A stretch of DNA of 64,000 nucleotides from Mitsuaria sp. PDC51 (GCF_900113225.1 NZ_FOZE01000002.1:62001-126000), one strand, 5' to 3'. Counted from the stretch's first letter, positions 1-9,892 are shown. The notes: generated by a model not told the origin, from the letters alone. Translations and numbers: made by a program.

Positions 1-65
1 ACGATGGCGGGGACGTCGGCGGGCCGGGCGGGACGCAGGGTGTAGGGATCGGGCGTGGCGGTCAT
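1..65 (-). CDS. GNAT family N-acetyltransferase, N-terminal fragment (runs off the window)
   Basis: The first 65 bases read on the minus strand give an ATG followed by 20 more codons (MTATPDPYTLRP...), open to the window edge. The segment TLRPARPADVPAI is the usual opening beta strand of GNAT acetyltransferases (short leader, then a 'LRPARPAD' strand-turn). Only about 21 residues are visible, so no acetyl-CoA motif can be checked and the substrate is unknown. It is divergent from the alpha/beta hydrolase gene, leaving about 78 bases between the two starts. Confidence 0.6.
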   Translation of the reverse strand, partial: MTATPDPYTLRPARPADVPAI

Positions 66-143
66 GGTGGCTCGTGGATGAAGTCGGCGCATTGTCTCCA
101 TGGCGAAAGCCTGCGGCCGTTCCTCACACTACAGTCGCCGTCC

Positions 144-1106
144 ATGAGCACCGACATGAGTCCCGCCGCGGGCGTCGCGGAGAGCGCCGCGCACAACGCC
201 GCGCACAACACCGCGTACATCGTCCGCCGCCCGCATCGCAGCGCCTTCCTGACGCTGCGCGGCCTGCGCCACCACGTGCTGCGCTGGGGCCCCGAGCATG
301 ACGGCACGCGCCCGCTGCTCGTGATGGTCCACGGCTGGATGGACGTCGGCGCGTCGTTCCAGTTCATGGTCGACGCCTTCCGCGAGGACCGCAGCGTCGT
401 GGCCATCGACTGGCGCGGCTTCGGCCTCACCGACGGCACTCCGGGCGACGCCTACTGGTTCCCCGACTACCTCGGCGACCTGGACGCCTTGCTCGATGCC
501 CTCAGCCCCGGGGCGCCGGTCGACCTGCTCGGCCACAGCATGGGCGGCAACATCGCGATGAGCTACGCCGGCGTGCGGCCCGGGCGGCTGCGCAAGCTGG
601 TGAACCTGGAGGGCTTCGGCCTGCCGGACACCACGCCCGAGATGGCGCCGGCGCGGCTCGCGAGCTGGCTCGACGAGCTGAAGGAGACCCCGAGCCTCAA
701 GAGCTACGACAGCGTCGAGGGCGTGGCGCAGCGGCTGATGAAGACCAACCCGCGGCTGAGCGCCGACAAGGCGGCGTGGCTGGCGCCGCATTGGTCGCGG
801 CGCGGCGACGACGGCCGCTGGCACATCCTCGGCGACCCGGCGCACAAGCGGACCAATCCGGTGCTGTACCGCAAGGCCGAGGCGCTGGCCTGCTGGTCCG
901 CGATCACGGCGCCGACGCTGTGGGGCGAGGGCAGCGAGACCCAGCTCTCGCAGTGGTGGGGCGACCGCTATCCGCGCGAGGACTTCGAGGCGCGCCTGGC
1001 GGTCGTCAAGGAGCTGCGGCGCGTCACGCTGCAGCAGGCGGCGCACATGATGCACCACGACCAGCCAGAGGCGTTGGCGCGCGCCGTCGAAGAATTCCTG
1101 GGGTAG
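144..1106 (+). CDS. alpha/beta hydrolase
   Basis: A 320-residue protein of the alpha/beta-hydrolase fold. Visible marks are the oxyanion-hole loop HGWMD (His63-Gly64), the nucleophile elbow GHSMGG (Ser132), and a C-terminal catalytic histidine in AAHMMHH (about His301). No signal peptide is seen, so it is probably cytoplasmic. The family includes esterases, haloalkane dehalogenases and C-C hydrolases; the substrate cannot be told from sequence. The frame is open from an ATG at 78, but the ATG at 144 (MSTDMSP) gives a more normal N-terminus; the 22 extra residues look non-coding. Confidence 0.85.
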   Translation: MSTDMSPAAGVAESAAHNAAHNTAYIVRRPHRSAFLTLRGLRHHVLRWGPEHDGTRPLLVMVHGWMDVGASFQFMVDAFREDRSVVAIDWRGFGLTDGTPGDAYWFPDYLGDLDALLDALSPGAPVDLLGHSMGGNIAMSYAGVRPGRLRKLVNLEGFGLPDTTPEMAPARLASWLDELKETPSLKSYDSVEGVAQRLMKTNPRLSADKAAWLAPHWSRRGDDGRWHILGDPAHKRTNPVLYRKAEALACWSAITAPTLWGEGSETQLSQWWGDRYPREDFEARLAVVKELRRVTLQQAAHMMHHDQPEALARAVEEFLG

Positions 1107-1124
1107 CGCCCCCCCCGCAGTCCT

Positions 1125-1664
1125 TCACGCCAGCTGTTCCCCACCGGAGGGAGATGGCCGCGAGTCAGCCGGGGCCCCAACCACCGCCGCTTGATACGCC
1201 GCGACGAATTCCGGCGGCATGCGCCGGGGCCGACCGGCGGAGATGTCGATGCACACCAGCTCCCAGCGGCCGCGCATCAGCGTCTGCCCATCGCTCACGC
1301 GACGCAGTTGGAATCGACGCTCCATCGCCAGCCTGCCGTCGCCGCCGGTGAGCCAGGTGCCCAGCACCAGCGCCTCGCCCTCGAAGGACGGCAGCAGGTA
1401 GTCGTAGCCGCCGTGGCGGATCGCCATCGCCCGGTCCAGCCGCCGGTAGTCCTCGATGTCCAGCCCCAGCGCCACCGAATGCGACCACCCCACCTGCTCG
1501 CACCACCGCACATACACCGCGTTGTTGGTGTGGTTCAGGCCGTCGATGTCCTCGGGCCGCGGGCTCACCGACAGGCAGTGCGGGGACGGGTAGTCCCATC
1601 CGGTAGCGAGCGCATCGGGGCTCGGACTCACGCTGGCGAGGAGGCTTGAAGAGGTCGCGGTCAT
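1125..1664 (-). CDS. acyl-CoA thioesterase, hotdog fold (4HBT/FadM type)
   Basis: A 179-residue protein with the 4-hydroxybenzoyl-CoA-thioesterase-type signature near residues 39-56 (DIDGLNHTNNAVYVRW, with the conserved acidic residue, Asn and Tyr of the catalytic helix). The remainder shows alternating strands typical of a hotdog fold. It should hydrolyse acyl-CoA or acyl-ACP thioesters in the cytoplasm; chain-length preference cannot be inferred. The ATG at 1664 (MTATSSS) is preferred to longer upstream starts, because the upstream extension is arginine-rich and overlaps the promoter region of the divergent ParB-like gene. The gene is convergent with the hydrolase. Confidence 0.8.
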   Translation of the reverse strand: MTATSSSLLASVSPSPDALATGWDYPSPHCLSVSPRPEDIDGLNHTNNAVYVRWCEQVGWSHSVALGLDIEDYRRLDRAMAIRHGGYDYLLPSFEGEALVLGTWLTGGDGRLAMERRFQLRRVSDGQTLMRGRWELVCIDISAGRPRRMPPEFVAAYQAAVVGAPADSRPSPSGGEQLA

Positions 1665-1872
1665 CGCGGGGAACTTCCCGGAAATCATCGAAATCCGACA
1701 CGCGTGGTCGGGGTGCGTCAGCTTAGCCGCGCGGATTGGGCAGAATGCCGCCCTTTTCCGGCGACGTCCGTCGCCTGCGCGACCTGCGCCCGTGCGGCCC
1801 ACCGAACGGGCCGCCCGCCTGTCGCGCCCCTTCGCCCTGTCCTGCTCCGCTCCCCGCTGCTGCCGTCGTCCC

Positions 1873-2763
1873 ATGGAAAACATCATCGTCACCGAAGAAC
1901 TCAAGGCCTACATCGATCCCCTCACCGAGGACGAGTACGCCGCGCTCGAGCGCAGCATCCTGGCCGAGGGCTGCCGCGATGCGCTGGTGCTGTGGGGCGA
2001 CATCCTCGTCGACGGCCACAACCGCCACAGCATCTGCACCAAGCACGGCCTCCCCTTCCAGACGGTGCAGAACACGCGCTTCAAGTCGATGGAGGACGTG
2101 CACCTGTGGATGATCGACCAGCACCTGGGCCGCCGCAGCGTCTCCGACTTCCAGCGCGGCGTGCTCGCGCTGCGCAAGAAGGAAATCATGGAAGCGCGCC
2201 GCCTGGCCGTGCTCAACGACCCCAGCCCCGAGGCGTCCGCCGCCGAGGCCGAAGCGCCCGCCAGCGCCACCGGCGCGCCGGTCCCGGACGCGCCCCCGCT
2301 CAAGAGCCGCGAGGCCATCGCCCGCGCCGCGCGCATCAGCAGCGCCACGGTGACGCAGATCGAGAAGATCCAGAAGGCGGCCGCGCCGGAGCTCGTCGCC
2401 GCCGTCCGCTCGGGCGAGGTCTCCATCAGCGCCGCCGCCGTCATCGCCGACCTGCCCGCCGAGGAGCAGGCGGCCGCCGCAGCGGGCGGCAAGAAGGAAC
2501 TGCGCCAGGCCGCCAAGCGCGTGCGTGAATCGAAGGTCGGCAAGAAGGCCGCCGGCGACGCCGTGGCGGAAGTGGCCGTCGCGCTGCTGGACGTGCCGAC
2601 CAACGCGGACGGCGAGCTCGAGGCCGATCCCGCCGTCGCGCTGCTGCGCGCCCAGGTCAGCGCGCTCCAGGACGAGAACGTGAAGCTGCGCGCGCAGGTC
2701 GCCGAGCTGCAGGCGCAGCTCGCCGCCGCGAAGCAGGAATCCGCGGATCCGTCGCCGTTCTGA
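1873..2763 (+). CDS. ParB/RepB-like partition-related DNA-binding protein, orphan
   Basis: A 296-residue protein. Residues 1-90 form a ParB-N-like domain with the GHNRH motif (VDGHNRHSIC, near residue 40). The middle part (about 150-230) resembles a ParB helix-turn-helix: SREAIARAARISSATVTQIE. The C-terminus (about 255-290) is a strong leucine-heptad coiled coil (LLRAQVSALQDENVKLRAQV). An alanine/glutamate-rich linker separates the parts. There is no parA nearby and no parS-like repeat was seen, so a partition role is not supported. Proteins of this type occur on Burkholderiales chromosomes under the name plasmid replication/partition related protein. The start is the ATG at 1873; the frame is open further upstream in unlikely sequence. 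Confidence 0.75.
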   Translation: MENIIVTEELKAYIDPLTEDEYAALERSILAEGCRDALVLWGDILVDGHNRHSICTKHGLPFQTVQNTRFKSMEDVHLWMIDQHLGRRSVSDFQRGVLALRKKEIMEARRLAVLNDPSPEASAAEAEAPASATGAPVPDAPPLKSREAIARAARISSATVTQIEKIQKAAAPELVAAVRSGEVSISAAAVIADLPAEEQAAAAAGGKKELRQAAKRVRESKVGKKAAGDAVAEVAVALLDVPTNADGELEADPAVALLRAQVSALQDENVKLRAQVAELQAQLAAAKQESADPSPF

Positions 2764-2802
2764 CGCGCCCGTGGCGCGATCCTGAAGCGCCCCTGAAGCG
2801 GC

Positions 2803-3168
2803 TCAGAAGCCGGTGATCGGACCCGAGGGTTCGCGCTCGGGCCGCTTGGCGTCGACCTCTTCCGAGTACGGCACAGGGTCCTGGACCCCGGCCGCCGCCT
2901 CGCGGCGGTTCATGACGGTCGCGTAGATGACCACGATCGCCACGTAGACGATCAGCGCCCCCTGCGACCCGACCCAGAAGCTGAACGGCCAGCCGAAGAA
3001 GTCAAAGCTCAAGGCCCGGGCGAAGTAGGCCACGCCGAAGGTCACCAACGCCCACACCAGCAGCAGCATGAGCGTCAAGCGCCAGTTGCCGCGCCGCACG
3101 CGCCGACGCCGGGCGCGGAACGCACCGGAGGGGGAACCCGCATCGGGGACAGGGGGATGGGGAAGCAT
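2803..3168 (-). CDS. DUF4212 protein, small subunit-like partner of a sodium:solute symporter
   Basis: A 121-residue membrane protein. A basic N-terminus leads to NWRLTLMLLLVWALVTFGVA (first transmembrane helix, about 28-52); a second helix (about 67-88) ends in YATVMNRRE. The pattern of Leu-Thr-rich TM1, FGWPFSFWVGSQG and a TM2 ending near MNR matches DUF4212, the small subunit encoded beside SSS-family (acetate/solute:Na+) symporters. In the usual arrangement the large symporter gene follows directly. Here the next gene downstream is the convergent ParB-like gene, so the subunit has no partner in this window. Family assignment is from pattern memory; function is inferred. Confidence 0.7.
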   Translation of the reverse strand: MLPHPPVPDAGSPSGAFRARRRRVRRGNWRLTLMLLLVWALVTFGVAYFARALSFDFFGWPFSFWVGSQGALIVYVAIVVIYATVMNRREAAAGVQDPVPYSEEVDAKRPEREPSGPITGF

Positions 3169-3257
3169 TCCGCCATCTTAGGGAGGCCTCCTGCTTCAGC
3201 ATGAGAAAATACCCGGCTTCGGGCCCCCTGTCGGGGGCTCTTTCACTCGAACGAATC

Positions 3258-4362
3258 ATGGACATCGAGCAAATCAATGCGATCGGCACCACGCTGGCCG
3301 ATCTGCAAGCGCGGACCGCCGCGCTAAGGGGGTACCTTTGACTACGACCGCAAAGCGCTGCGGTTGAATGAAGTCAACGCCGCCCTGGAGAACCCCAACG
3401 TCTGGAACGAACCCAAGCGGGCCCAGGAACTCGGCAAGGAAAAGCGCGCCCTCGACAAGGTCGTCGAAACCATCAATCACCTGACGTCGAACCTCTCCGA
3501 CAACCTCGAGCTGTTCGAGATGTCCAAGGACGACAACGACGTCACCGGCCTGCAGACCATCGAGGCCGAATCGGCCAAGCTGACCGAGCTGGTCGAGGAA
3601 CTCGAGTTCCGCCGGATGTTCAACAACCCGGCCGACCCCAGCAACTGCTTCATCGACATCCAGGCCGGCGCCGGCGGCACCGAGGCCTGTGACTGGGCCG
3701 GCATGCTGCTGCGCCAATACCTGAAGTACTGCGAGCGCAAGGGCTTCAAGGCCGAGGTCGAGGAAGAAACCCCCGACGAGATCGCCGGCATCAAGAGCGC
3801 CACCATCAAGGTGGAAGGCGAGTACGCGTTCGGCCTGCTGCGCACCGAGTCCGGCGTGCACCGCCTGGTGCGCAAGAGCCCGTTCGACTCCTCCGGCGGC
3901 CGCCATACCAGCTTCGCCTCGCTGTTCGTCTATCCCGAGATCGATGACTCGATCGAGATCGACATCAACCCGGCGGACGTGCGCACCGACACCTACCGCG
4001 CGTCCGGCGCGGGCGGCCAGCACATCAACAAGACCGACTCGGCGGTGCGCCTGACCCACATCCCGACCGGCATCGTGGTGCAGTGCCAGGACAGCCGCAG
4101 CCAGCACAGCAACCGCGACGTCGCCTGGCGCCGCCTGCGCTCGCGCCTGTACGACCACGAGATGAAGAAGCGCATGGCCGAACAGCAGAAGCTCGAGGAC
4201 AGCAAGACCGACGTGGGCTGGGGCCACCAGATCCGCTCGTACGTGCTGGACCAGAGCCGCATCAAGGACCTGCGCACCAACGTCGAGATCTCCAACACCC
4301 AGAAAGTGCTGGATGGCGACCTCGACGCATTCATCACCGCGTCCCTCAAGCAGGGCGTTTAA
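3258..4362 (+). CDS. prfB: peptide chain release factor 2 with programmed +1 frameshift
   Basis: RF2 recognises UGA and UAA stop codons and triggers hydrolysis of peptidyl-tRNA on the ribosome. Translation starts at ATG 3258 and meets an in-frame TGA at 3339-3341. The context is the classic autoregulatory site: an SD-like AGGGGG (3328-3333) just upstream, then CTT TGA C. A +1 slip on CTT puts the ribosome into the frame that continues to 4362, for a total of 367 residues (E. coli RF2 has 365). The anticodon-like tripeptide SPF lies at 207-209 and the catalytic GGQ at 252-254. Gene callers that ignore the frameshift will start at 3364 and lose about 35 residues. Confidence 0.97.
3328..3342 (+). 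promoter_or_regulatory. prfB: programmed +1 frameshift site of prfB
   Basis: The stretch AGGGGGTACCTTTGAC comprises an internal Shine-Dalgarno-like AGGGGG, a three-base spacer, the slippery CTT codon and the in-frame TGA stop followed by C. This is the conserved RF2 feedback element: low RF2 slows UGA decoding and favours the +1 shift. Confidence 0.96.
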
Positions 4363-4379
4363 GAGCAACACGAGACAAC

Positions 4380-4411
4380 AGCCCCGGCGCACGACCCTTG
4401 AGCCCGGGGCT
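4380..4411 (+). terminator. terminator-like hairpin between prfB and pepN
   Basis: AGCCCCGG (4380-4387) pairs perfectly with CCGGGGCT (4404-4411) across a 16-base loop, followed by a pyrimidine-rich tail TCTTCATTC without a real T run. It may attenuate rather than fully terminate prfB transcription before pepN. Confidence 0.45.
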
Positions 4412-4437
4412 TCTTCATTCCTACAAGGAAGCCCGCC

Positions 4438-7176
4438 ATGCGTGAAGGCACCGCCACCCTGATCCGCCGCGCCGACTACGTCGCGCCGATCTTCTGGATC
4501 CGCACCGTCGACCTGTGCTTCGACCTCGACCCGGCCAAGACGCTGGTCGCCAGCAAGATGCGCCTGGAACGCAACGCCGCGGTGCCGCACGGCCCGCTGC
4601 GCCTGCATGGTGAGGAACTCAACCTGCTGCGCGTGCTGATCGACGGCGAGAGCGTGTCCTTCCGCCAGGAAGGCCATGAGCTGATCATCGACAACGTGCC
4701 CGACGCGGACTTCACGCTGGAGATCCGCAACACCTGCGCGCCGGAGAAGAACACCGCGCTGTCGGGCCTGTACACCTCGGGCGGCAGCTTCTTCACGCAG
4801 TGCGAGGCCGAGGGCTTCCGCCGCATCACCTACTTCCTGGACCGCCCCGACGTGATGGCGGTCTACACGGTCACCCTCCGCGCCGACAAGGCCCGGTACC
4901 CGGTGCTGCTGTCCAACGGCAACCTGGTCGAGACGGCCTCGCTCGACAACGGCCGCCACCTGGCCAAGTGGCATGACCCCTTCCCCAAGCCCAGCTACCT
5001 CTTCGCGCTGGTGGCCGGCGACCTGGTCGCGCGCGAGCAGCGCATCCGCACCCGCGGCGGCAAGGACCACCTGCTGCAGGTCTACGTCCGCCAGGGCGAC
5101 CTGGAGAAGACCGAACACGCGATGAACTCGCTGATCGCCTCGGTCGTGTGGGACGAGGCCCGCTTCAAGCTGCCGCTGGATCTGGAGCGCTTCATGGTCG
5201 TCGGCGTGTCCGACTTCAACATGGGCGCGATGGAGAACAAGGGCCTGAACATCTTCAACACCGCGGCGCTGCTGGCCTCACCGGCCACAGCAACCGACGC
5301 GGACTTCGCCCGCATCGAGTCCATCGTCGCGCACGAGTACTTCCACAACTGGACCGGCAACCGCGTCACCTGCCGCGACTGGTTCCAGCTGTCGCTGAAA
5401 GAAGGCCTGACCGTCTTCCGCGACCAGGAGTTCAGCCAGGACATGGCCGCCACGCCGAGCGCGCGCGCGGTCTGCCGCATCGAGGACGTGCGCGCGCTGC
5501 GCGCCCGCCAGTTCCCCGAGGACGCCGGCGCGATGGCGCACCCGGTGCGCCCCGACGAGTACGTCGAGATCAACAACTTCTACACCGCCACCGTCTACGA
5601 GAAGGGCTCGGAGGTGGTGCGCATGTACCAGACGCTGGTCGGCCGCGACGGTTTCGCCAAGGGCATGGCGCTGTACTTCGAGCGCCATGATGGCCAGGCC
5701 GTGACCTGCGACGACTTCGCCCAGGCGATCGCGGACGCGAACCCGGGCTCGGCGCTGTCCACCCGTCTGGACGCGTTCAAGCGCTGGTACTCGCAGGCCG
5801 GCACGCCGCGCCTGCGCGCGCGCGGCGCCTACGACGCCGCCGCGCAGACCTTCACGCTGACGCTGCAGCAGTCCACGCCCGCGACCCCGGGCCAGGACGG
5901 CAAGCTGCCGCAGGTGATCCCGGTCGCGCTGGGCCTGCTGGCCCGCGACGGCCAGTCGCTGCCGCTGATGCTGCAGGGCGAGGATGGCGCCGCGGGCTCG
6001 ACCGAGACCGAACGCGTGCTGGTGCTGGACCAGGCCGAGCAGAGCTTCGTCTTCGTCAACGTGCCGTCCGAGCCGGTGCCCTCGCTGCTGCGCGGCTTCT
6101 CCGCGCCGGTGGTGCTGGACGACGGTCTGGGCGACGCCGAGCTGCTGGTCCTGCTGACCCACGACAGCGACGCCTTCAACCGCTGGGAAGCCAGCCAGCG
6201 CCTGGCGCTGAACCGCATCCTGGGCGCCGTGCGCGCCGGCCAGCCGCTGGTGCTGGACGCGGCCTACCTGGACGCGATGCGCGCCGTGCTGCGCCATCCG
6301 GAACTGGACCCGGCGTTCAAGGCGCTGGCGCTGCAGCTGCCCGACGAGGCCTACATCGCCGAGCAGCTCGACGTGGTCGACCCGCAGGCGGTGCATGCGG
6401 CCGTCGAGGCGGCGCAGGCGCAGCTGGCCTCGGCGCTGCAGGCCGACTGGGCCTGGGCCCATGACGCGCATCAGGTCACGGCCGGCTACAGCCCAGACCC
6501 GGTGCAGAGCGGCAAGCGCGCGCTGGTGAACCTGTCCCTGGCGATGCTGGTGCTCAACGCGACGCGCAGCGGCGACGGCGTCTGGCCGGGCCGCGCCTAC
6601 CAGCGCTTCAAGGACGCCACCAACATGACCGACCGCATGGGCGCGCTGTCGGCGCTCGTGAACGCGCATGCGGAGCTGGCCGACAGCGCGCTCGCGCGCT
6701 TCCACGCCCAGTTCAAGGGCGAGGCGCTGGTCATCGACAAGTGGTTCGCGCTGCAAGGCCGCGCGGCCGAGCGCGACGGCAAGACCTTCGCGCGGATGAA
6801 GCAGCTGATGAAGCATCCGGACTTCACGCTGAAGAATCCCAACCGCGCGCGCAGCCTGATCTTCTCGCTGGCGATGTTCAACCCGGCGGCGTTCCATCGC
6901 AAGGACGCGGCGGGTTATGTGTTCTGGGCCGACCAGGTGCTGGCGCTGGACGCGATCAACCCGCAGGTGGCGGGCCGCCTGGCCCGCGTCATGGACCGCT
7001 GGACCGCGCTGGCCGAGCCCTACCGCAGCGCGGCGCGCGAGGCGATTGCCCGCGTGGCGGCCAAGCCCGACCTGTCCAACGACGTGCGCGAGATCGTCCA
7101 GCGCGCGCTGGCGCTGGATCCGCGTCCGGCGCCAGCCGAGGCGGCCGCGCCGACGGAGGTCGCCGCGCAATCCTGA
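4438..7176 (+). CDS. pepN: aminopeptidase N (M1 family zinc metallopeptidase)
   Basis: A 912-residue cytosolic M1 aminopeptidase that removes N-terminal residues from peptides. GAMEN, which binds the substrate amino terminus, is at 263-267. The zinc/catalytic motif HEYFH is at 299-303 (His299, Glu300, His303), with the third ligand Glu in the following [20 protein letters not shown] (the E of KEG). Motif positions are within two residues of E. coli PepN. The C-terminal helical domain extends to an alanine/proline-rich tail about 30 residues longer than usual. An AAGGAAG ribosome-binding site precedes ATG 4438. It follows prfB by 75 bases and precedes fbp by 73. Confidence 0.96.
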   Translation: MREGTATLIRRADYVAPIFWIRTVDLCFDLDPAKTLVASKMRLERNAAVPHGPLRLHGEELNLLRVLIDGESVSFRQEGHELIIDNVPDADFTLEIRNTCAPEKNTALSGLYTSGGSFFTQCEAEGFRRITYFLDRPDVMAVYTVTLRADKARYPVLLSNGNLVETASLDNGRHLAKWHDPFPKPSYLFALVAGDLVAREQRIRTRGGKDHLLQVYVRQGDLEKTEHAMNSLIASVVWDEARFKLPLDLERFMVVGVSDFNMGAMENKGLNIFNTAALLASPATATDADFARIESIVAHEYFHNWTGNRVTCRDWFQLSLKEGLTVFRDQEFSQDMAATPSARAVCRIEDVRALRARQFPEDAGAMAHPVRPDEYVEINNFYTATVYEKGSEVVRMYQTLVGRDGFAKGMALYFERHDGQAVTCDDFAQAIADANPGSALSTRLDAFKRWYSQAGTPRLRARGAYDAAAQTFTLTLQQSTPATPGQDGKLPQVIPVALGLLARDGQSLPLMLQGEDGAAGSTETERVLVLDQAEQSFVFVNVPSEPVPSLLRGFSAPVVLDDGLGDAELLVLLTHDSDAFNRWEASQRLALNRILGAVRAGQPLVLDAAYLDAMRAVLRHPELDPAFKALALQLPDEAYIAEQLDVVDPQAVHAAVEAAQAQLASALQADWAWAHDAHQVTAGYSPDPVQSGKRALVNLSLAMLVLNATRSGDGVWPGRAYQRFKDATNMTDRMGALSALVNAHAELADSALARFHAQFKGEALVIDKWFALQGRAAERDGKTFARMKQLMKHPDFTLKNPNRARSLIFSLAMFNPAAFHRKDAAGYVFWADQVLALDAINPQVAGRLARVMDRWTALAEPYRSAAREAIARVAAKPDLSNDVREIVQRALALDPRPAPAEAAAPTEVAAQS

Positions 7177-7249
7177 TTCCGCGTGCGGAGCGGTCCGCGC
7201 GTCGGGCCGCTGCGCGGCGCACGAGATTTGCAACCATCGGAGTCTTTTC

Positions 7250-8269
7250 ATGAGTCAACGCGTCAGCCTGACCCAATACCTGGTCGAGCAGCAACGGGCG
7301 CACGGCCACATCCCCCAGCAGCTGCGGCTGCTGATCGAGGTGGTCGCGCGCGCCTGCAAGCGCATCGCCATCAGCGTCAACAAGGGCGCGCTCGGTGACG
7401 TGCTGGGCACGGCCGGGTCGGAGAACGTCCAGGGCGAGGTCCAGAAGAAGCTGGACATCATCGCCAACGAGGTGCTGATCGAGGCCAACGAGTGGGGCGG
7501 CCACCTGGCCGCGATGGCGTCCGAGGAGATGGACAGCATCTACCTCGTGCCCAACCGCTATCCGCAGGGCGAGTACCTGCTGATGTTCGATCCGCTGGAC
7601 GGCTCCAGCAACATCGATGTGAACGTGTCGATCGGCACCATCTTCTCGGTGCTGAAGAAACCCGAGGGCAGCAAGGGCGTCAGCGAGGACGACTTCCTGC
7701 AGCCTGGTTCCGCGCAGGCGGCGGCCGGCTACTGCGTGTATGGCCCGCAGACGACGCTGGTGCTGACGGTGGGCGACGGCGTGGCGATGTTCACGCTGGA
7801 CCGCGAGCAGGGCTCGTGGGTGCTGACCGCCGACGACGTGAAGATCCCCGCGGACACCAAGGAATTCGCGATCAACATGTCCAACATGCGCCACTGGGAC
7901 GAGCCGGTGAAGCGCTACATCGACGAATGCCTGGCCGGCACGACCGGTCCGCGCGGCAAGGACTTCAACATGCGCTGGATCGCCTCGATGGTGGCGGACG
8001 TGCATCGCATCCTGACGCGCGGCGGGATCTTCATGTATCCGTGGGACAAGCGCGAGCCCAACAAGGCCGGCAAGCTGCGCCTGATGTACGAGGCCAACCC
8101 GATGGCCTTCCTCGTCGAGCAGGCCGGCGGCGCGGCCACCAACGCCCGCCAGCGCATCCTGGACCTGACCCCGACCAAGCTCCACGAGCGCGTGTCGGTG
8201 GTGCTGGGCTCGAAGAACGAGGTCGAGCGCGTGACGCAATATCACCTGGAGGCCGAGAAGGCCAAGTGA
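7250..8269 (+). CDS. fbp: fructose-1,6-bisphosphatase class I
   Basis: A 339-residue enzyme that hydrolyses fructose 1,6-bisphosphate to fructose 6-phosphate in gluconeogenesis (and the Calvin cycle where present). The N-terminus [16 protein letters not shown], the [10 protein letters not shown] segment and the metal-binding DPLDGSSN motif at 114-121 are diagnostic of class I. The C-terminal [20 protein letters not shown] segment carries substrate-binding residues. The start is ATG 7250, preceded by CGGAG; the frame is open further upstream but that extension is pepN in another frame. A strong hairpin follows the gene. Confidence 0.96.
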   Translation: MSQRVSLTQYLVEQQRAHGHIPQQLRLLIEVVARACKRIAISVNKGALGDVLGTAGSENVQGEVQKKLDIIANEVLIEANEWGGHLAAMASEEMDSIYLVPNRYPQGEYLLMFDPLDGSSNIDVNVSIGTIFSVLKKPEGSKGVSEDDFLQPGSAQAAAGYCVYGPQTTLVLTVGDGVAMFTLDREQGSWVLTADDVKIPADTKEFAINMSNMRHWDEPVKRYIDECLAGTTGPRGKDFNMRWIASMVADVHRILTRGGIFMYPWDKREPNKAGKLRLMYEANPMAFLVEQAGGAATNARQRILDLTPTKLHERVSVVLGSKNEVERVTQYHLEAEKAK

Positions 8270-8327
8270 TCCGCACCGGATCCGGGGACGGCTTGAACCG
8301 CTGATCCCCCGGAACGCAAGGACAAGG

Positions 8328-8355
8328 CGAAGGGCGGTCGTGAGACCGCCCTTCG
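8328..8355. terminator. hairpin terminator between fbp and the convergent deaminase gene
   Basis: A perfect 12-bp stem, CGAAGGGCGGTC (8328-8339) with GACCGCCCTTCG (8344-8355), and a GTGA tetraloop. It lies between the convergent stop codons of fbp and the deaminase gene, so it can serve both strands. The T tract is short (TCATTTC on the plus strand). Confidence 0.75.
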
Positions 8356-8360
8356 TCATT

Positions 8361-9719
8361 TCAGAAGAAGGTCCGTACCCCGCCGGTGACGCGGTAGCCG
8401 TCGTCCACGGTGTAGAGCAGCGGCCATTTGTCGAAGGTCGTGCAGGGATGGCCGATGCCGAAGGCGATCAGGTCGCCGACCCGCAGCGGCAAGGCGCCAT
8501 CGCTCGCGTCGACGAAGGCGTGCTGGTCGTTGAGCTTGGAGACGGACCAGCCGGGCGGCGTCGCCTGCGGCGCCTCATGGACGCCCTGGCGATACCACCA
8601 CAGCGGCTGCGGCAGGCAGGCGTCGTAGCTCAGGTCGCGGCGGCCGGCGGTGCAGATCGCGCGGCCCGGCTCGGGCACCGACTGCACATAGGCCCACACC
8701 TCGATCGCGTTGCGCAGGCCCGGTCCGTCGCCCCACAGCGCGCCGGCGCGCTGCTTCATGCGGTCCTGCATGCGCTCGTACTGCAGGCTGTCGTGGCTGA
8801 GGTAGCAGCCGCTGCGCAGCACCACGCGCAGGGCGTGGCCGCTGCCGCCGCCTTCGACCGCCGCCAGGGTCTTGGCCGCCATGTCGAAGAACGCCGATCC
8901 GCCGGCGGTCAGCAGCACCTCGCCCGGCGCGAACCAGCCTTCGGCGCAGCCCAGCCGGGTCAATTCGGCCACCGTCTCGATCATCGTCAGCGCGCCCAGC
9001 TCCACGCGCGCCGTCTCCGTGCCGCTGTAGACGCCTTCGAAGGCTTCCACGCCGCGCAGCGCGATCACCGGCGACGCGTCGCGGATCAGGCGGGCGAGCG
9101 CCACGCCCTCCTGCGTCGAGCGCACGCCGGTGCGCCCGCCCGGCGTGCCGACCTCCAGCAGCACCTGCAGCGGCCGTTTCAGGCCGCGCTCGCGCGCCGC
9201 CCGGTGCAGCAGATCGAGTCCCGCCGCCGAGTCGACCAGCAGGTAGAAATCGAAGGCCGGATCGGCCTCGAGTTCACGCAGCACCAGTTCCAGGTCGGCC
9301 TTGCCCACCAGCTGATTGGCCAGGATCACCCTCGGCACGCCGAAGCGGCGATAGGTGCGGACGTGCGCCGCCGTCGCCGCCGTCATGCCCCAAGCGCCTT
9401 CATCGAACTGGCGCTGGAACAGCTGCGGCGCCATCGTCGTCTTGCCGTGCGGCGCCAGGCTCACGCCGGCGCGCGCGGTGAACTCGCGCATCCAGCGCGC
9501 GTTGTGGTCCAGCGCCGATTCCTTCAGCACCGCGGCCGGCAGCGGCAGGTCGCCGTCGAGCAGGGACAGCGCCAATCCGCCCAGCGCGCGCAGTGGAACG
9601 CCCTCGGCCGCCGCCGGCAGGCCCTTCAGGGTGCCGGGCAGCGGCTCGGCCTCCAGCGCGGTCAGGTGGAGCGTCACCGGCGGGCGGCCGGCCTGGTCGT
9701 CGTGGGGATGTGCGGTCAT
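8361..9719 (-). CDS. PLP-dependent amino acid deaminase / D-threonine-aldolase-like protein
   Basis: A 452-residue fold-type III PLP enzyme. The N-terminal alanine-racemase-like barrel carries the PLP lysine in LAPHGKTTMAPQ (Lys93). Near the C-terminus GIGHPCTTFDKW supplies the His424/Cys426 pair that binds a divalent metal in D-serine dehydratase and D-threonine aldolase relatives. The family is often labelled amino acid deaminase; likely reactions are D-serine dehydration or retro-aldol cleavage of D-hydroxy amino acids, and the sequence does not separate these. ATG 9719 (MTAHPHDD) is chosen over a start 51 codons upstream with low-complexity coding. No clear ribosome-binding site was found. 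Confidence 0.8.
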   Translation of the reverse strand: MTAHPHDDQAGRPPVTLHLTALEAEPLPGTLKGLPAAAEGVPLRALGGLALSLLDGDLPLPAAVLKESALDHNARWMREFTARAGVSLAPHGKTTMAPQLFQRQFDEGAWGMTAATAAHVRTYRRFGVPRVILANQLVGKADLELVLRELEADPAFDFYLLVDSAAGLDLLHRAARERGLKRPLQVLLEVGTPGGRTGVRSTQEGVALARLIRDASPVIALRGVEAFEGVYSGTETARVELGALTMIETVAELTRLGCAEGWFAPGEVLLTAGGSAFFDMAAKTLAAVEGGGSGHALRVVLRSGCYLSHDSLQYERMQDRMKQRAGALWGDGPGLRNAIEVWAYVQSVPEPGRAICTAGRRDLSYDACLPQPLWWYRQGVHEAPQATPPGWSVSKLNDQHAFVDASDGALPLRVGDLIAFGIGHPCTTFDKWPLLYTVDDGYRVTGGVRTFF

Positions 9720-9892
9720 GGCGTGGCATGTTGCCACTGACGCGCGGGCACGTCGGCCGCGCGGCGAGCCCGTCCCTGCGATCGACGCAGGACCGGCCGG
9801 GCGTTCAGCCGCGCGGGCGCATCCGGCGCCGCTGCCAGAACAGCCGCCGGCAGCGGGGGCAGGCCTTGTCACGCCTTTGCCGCGCCCAAAGA

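Noticed and set aside
3274..5118. 614-codon minus-strand open frame
   Set aside because: Antisense to prfB and pepN; composition is typical of the reverse frame of high-GC genes and no motif was seen.
5278..7251. 657-codon minus-strand open frame
   Set aside because: Antisense shadow of pepN, low-complexity Arg/Gln/His/Leu content, no ribosome-binding site.
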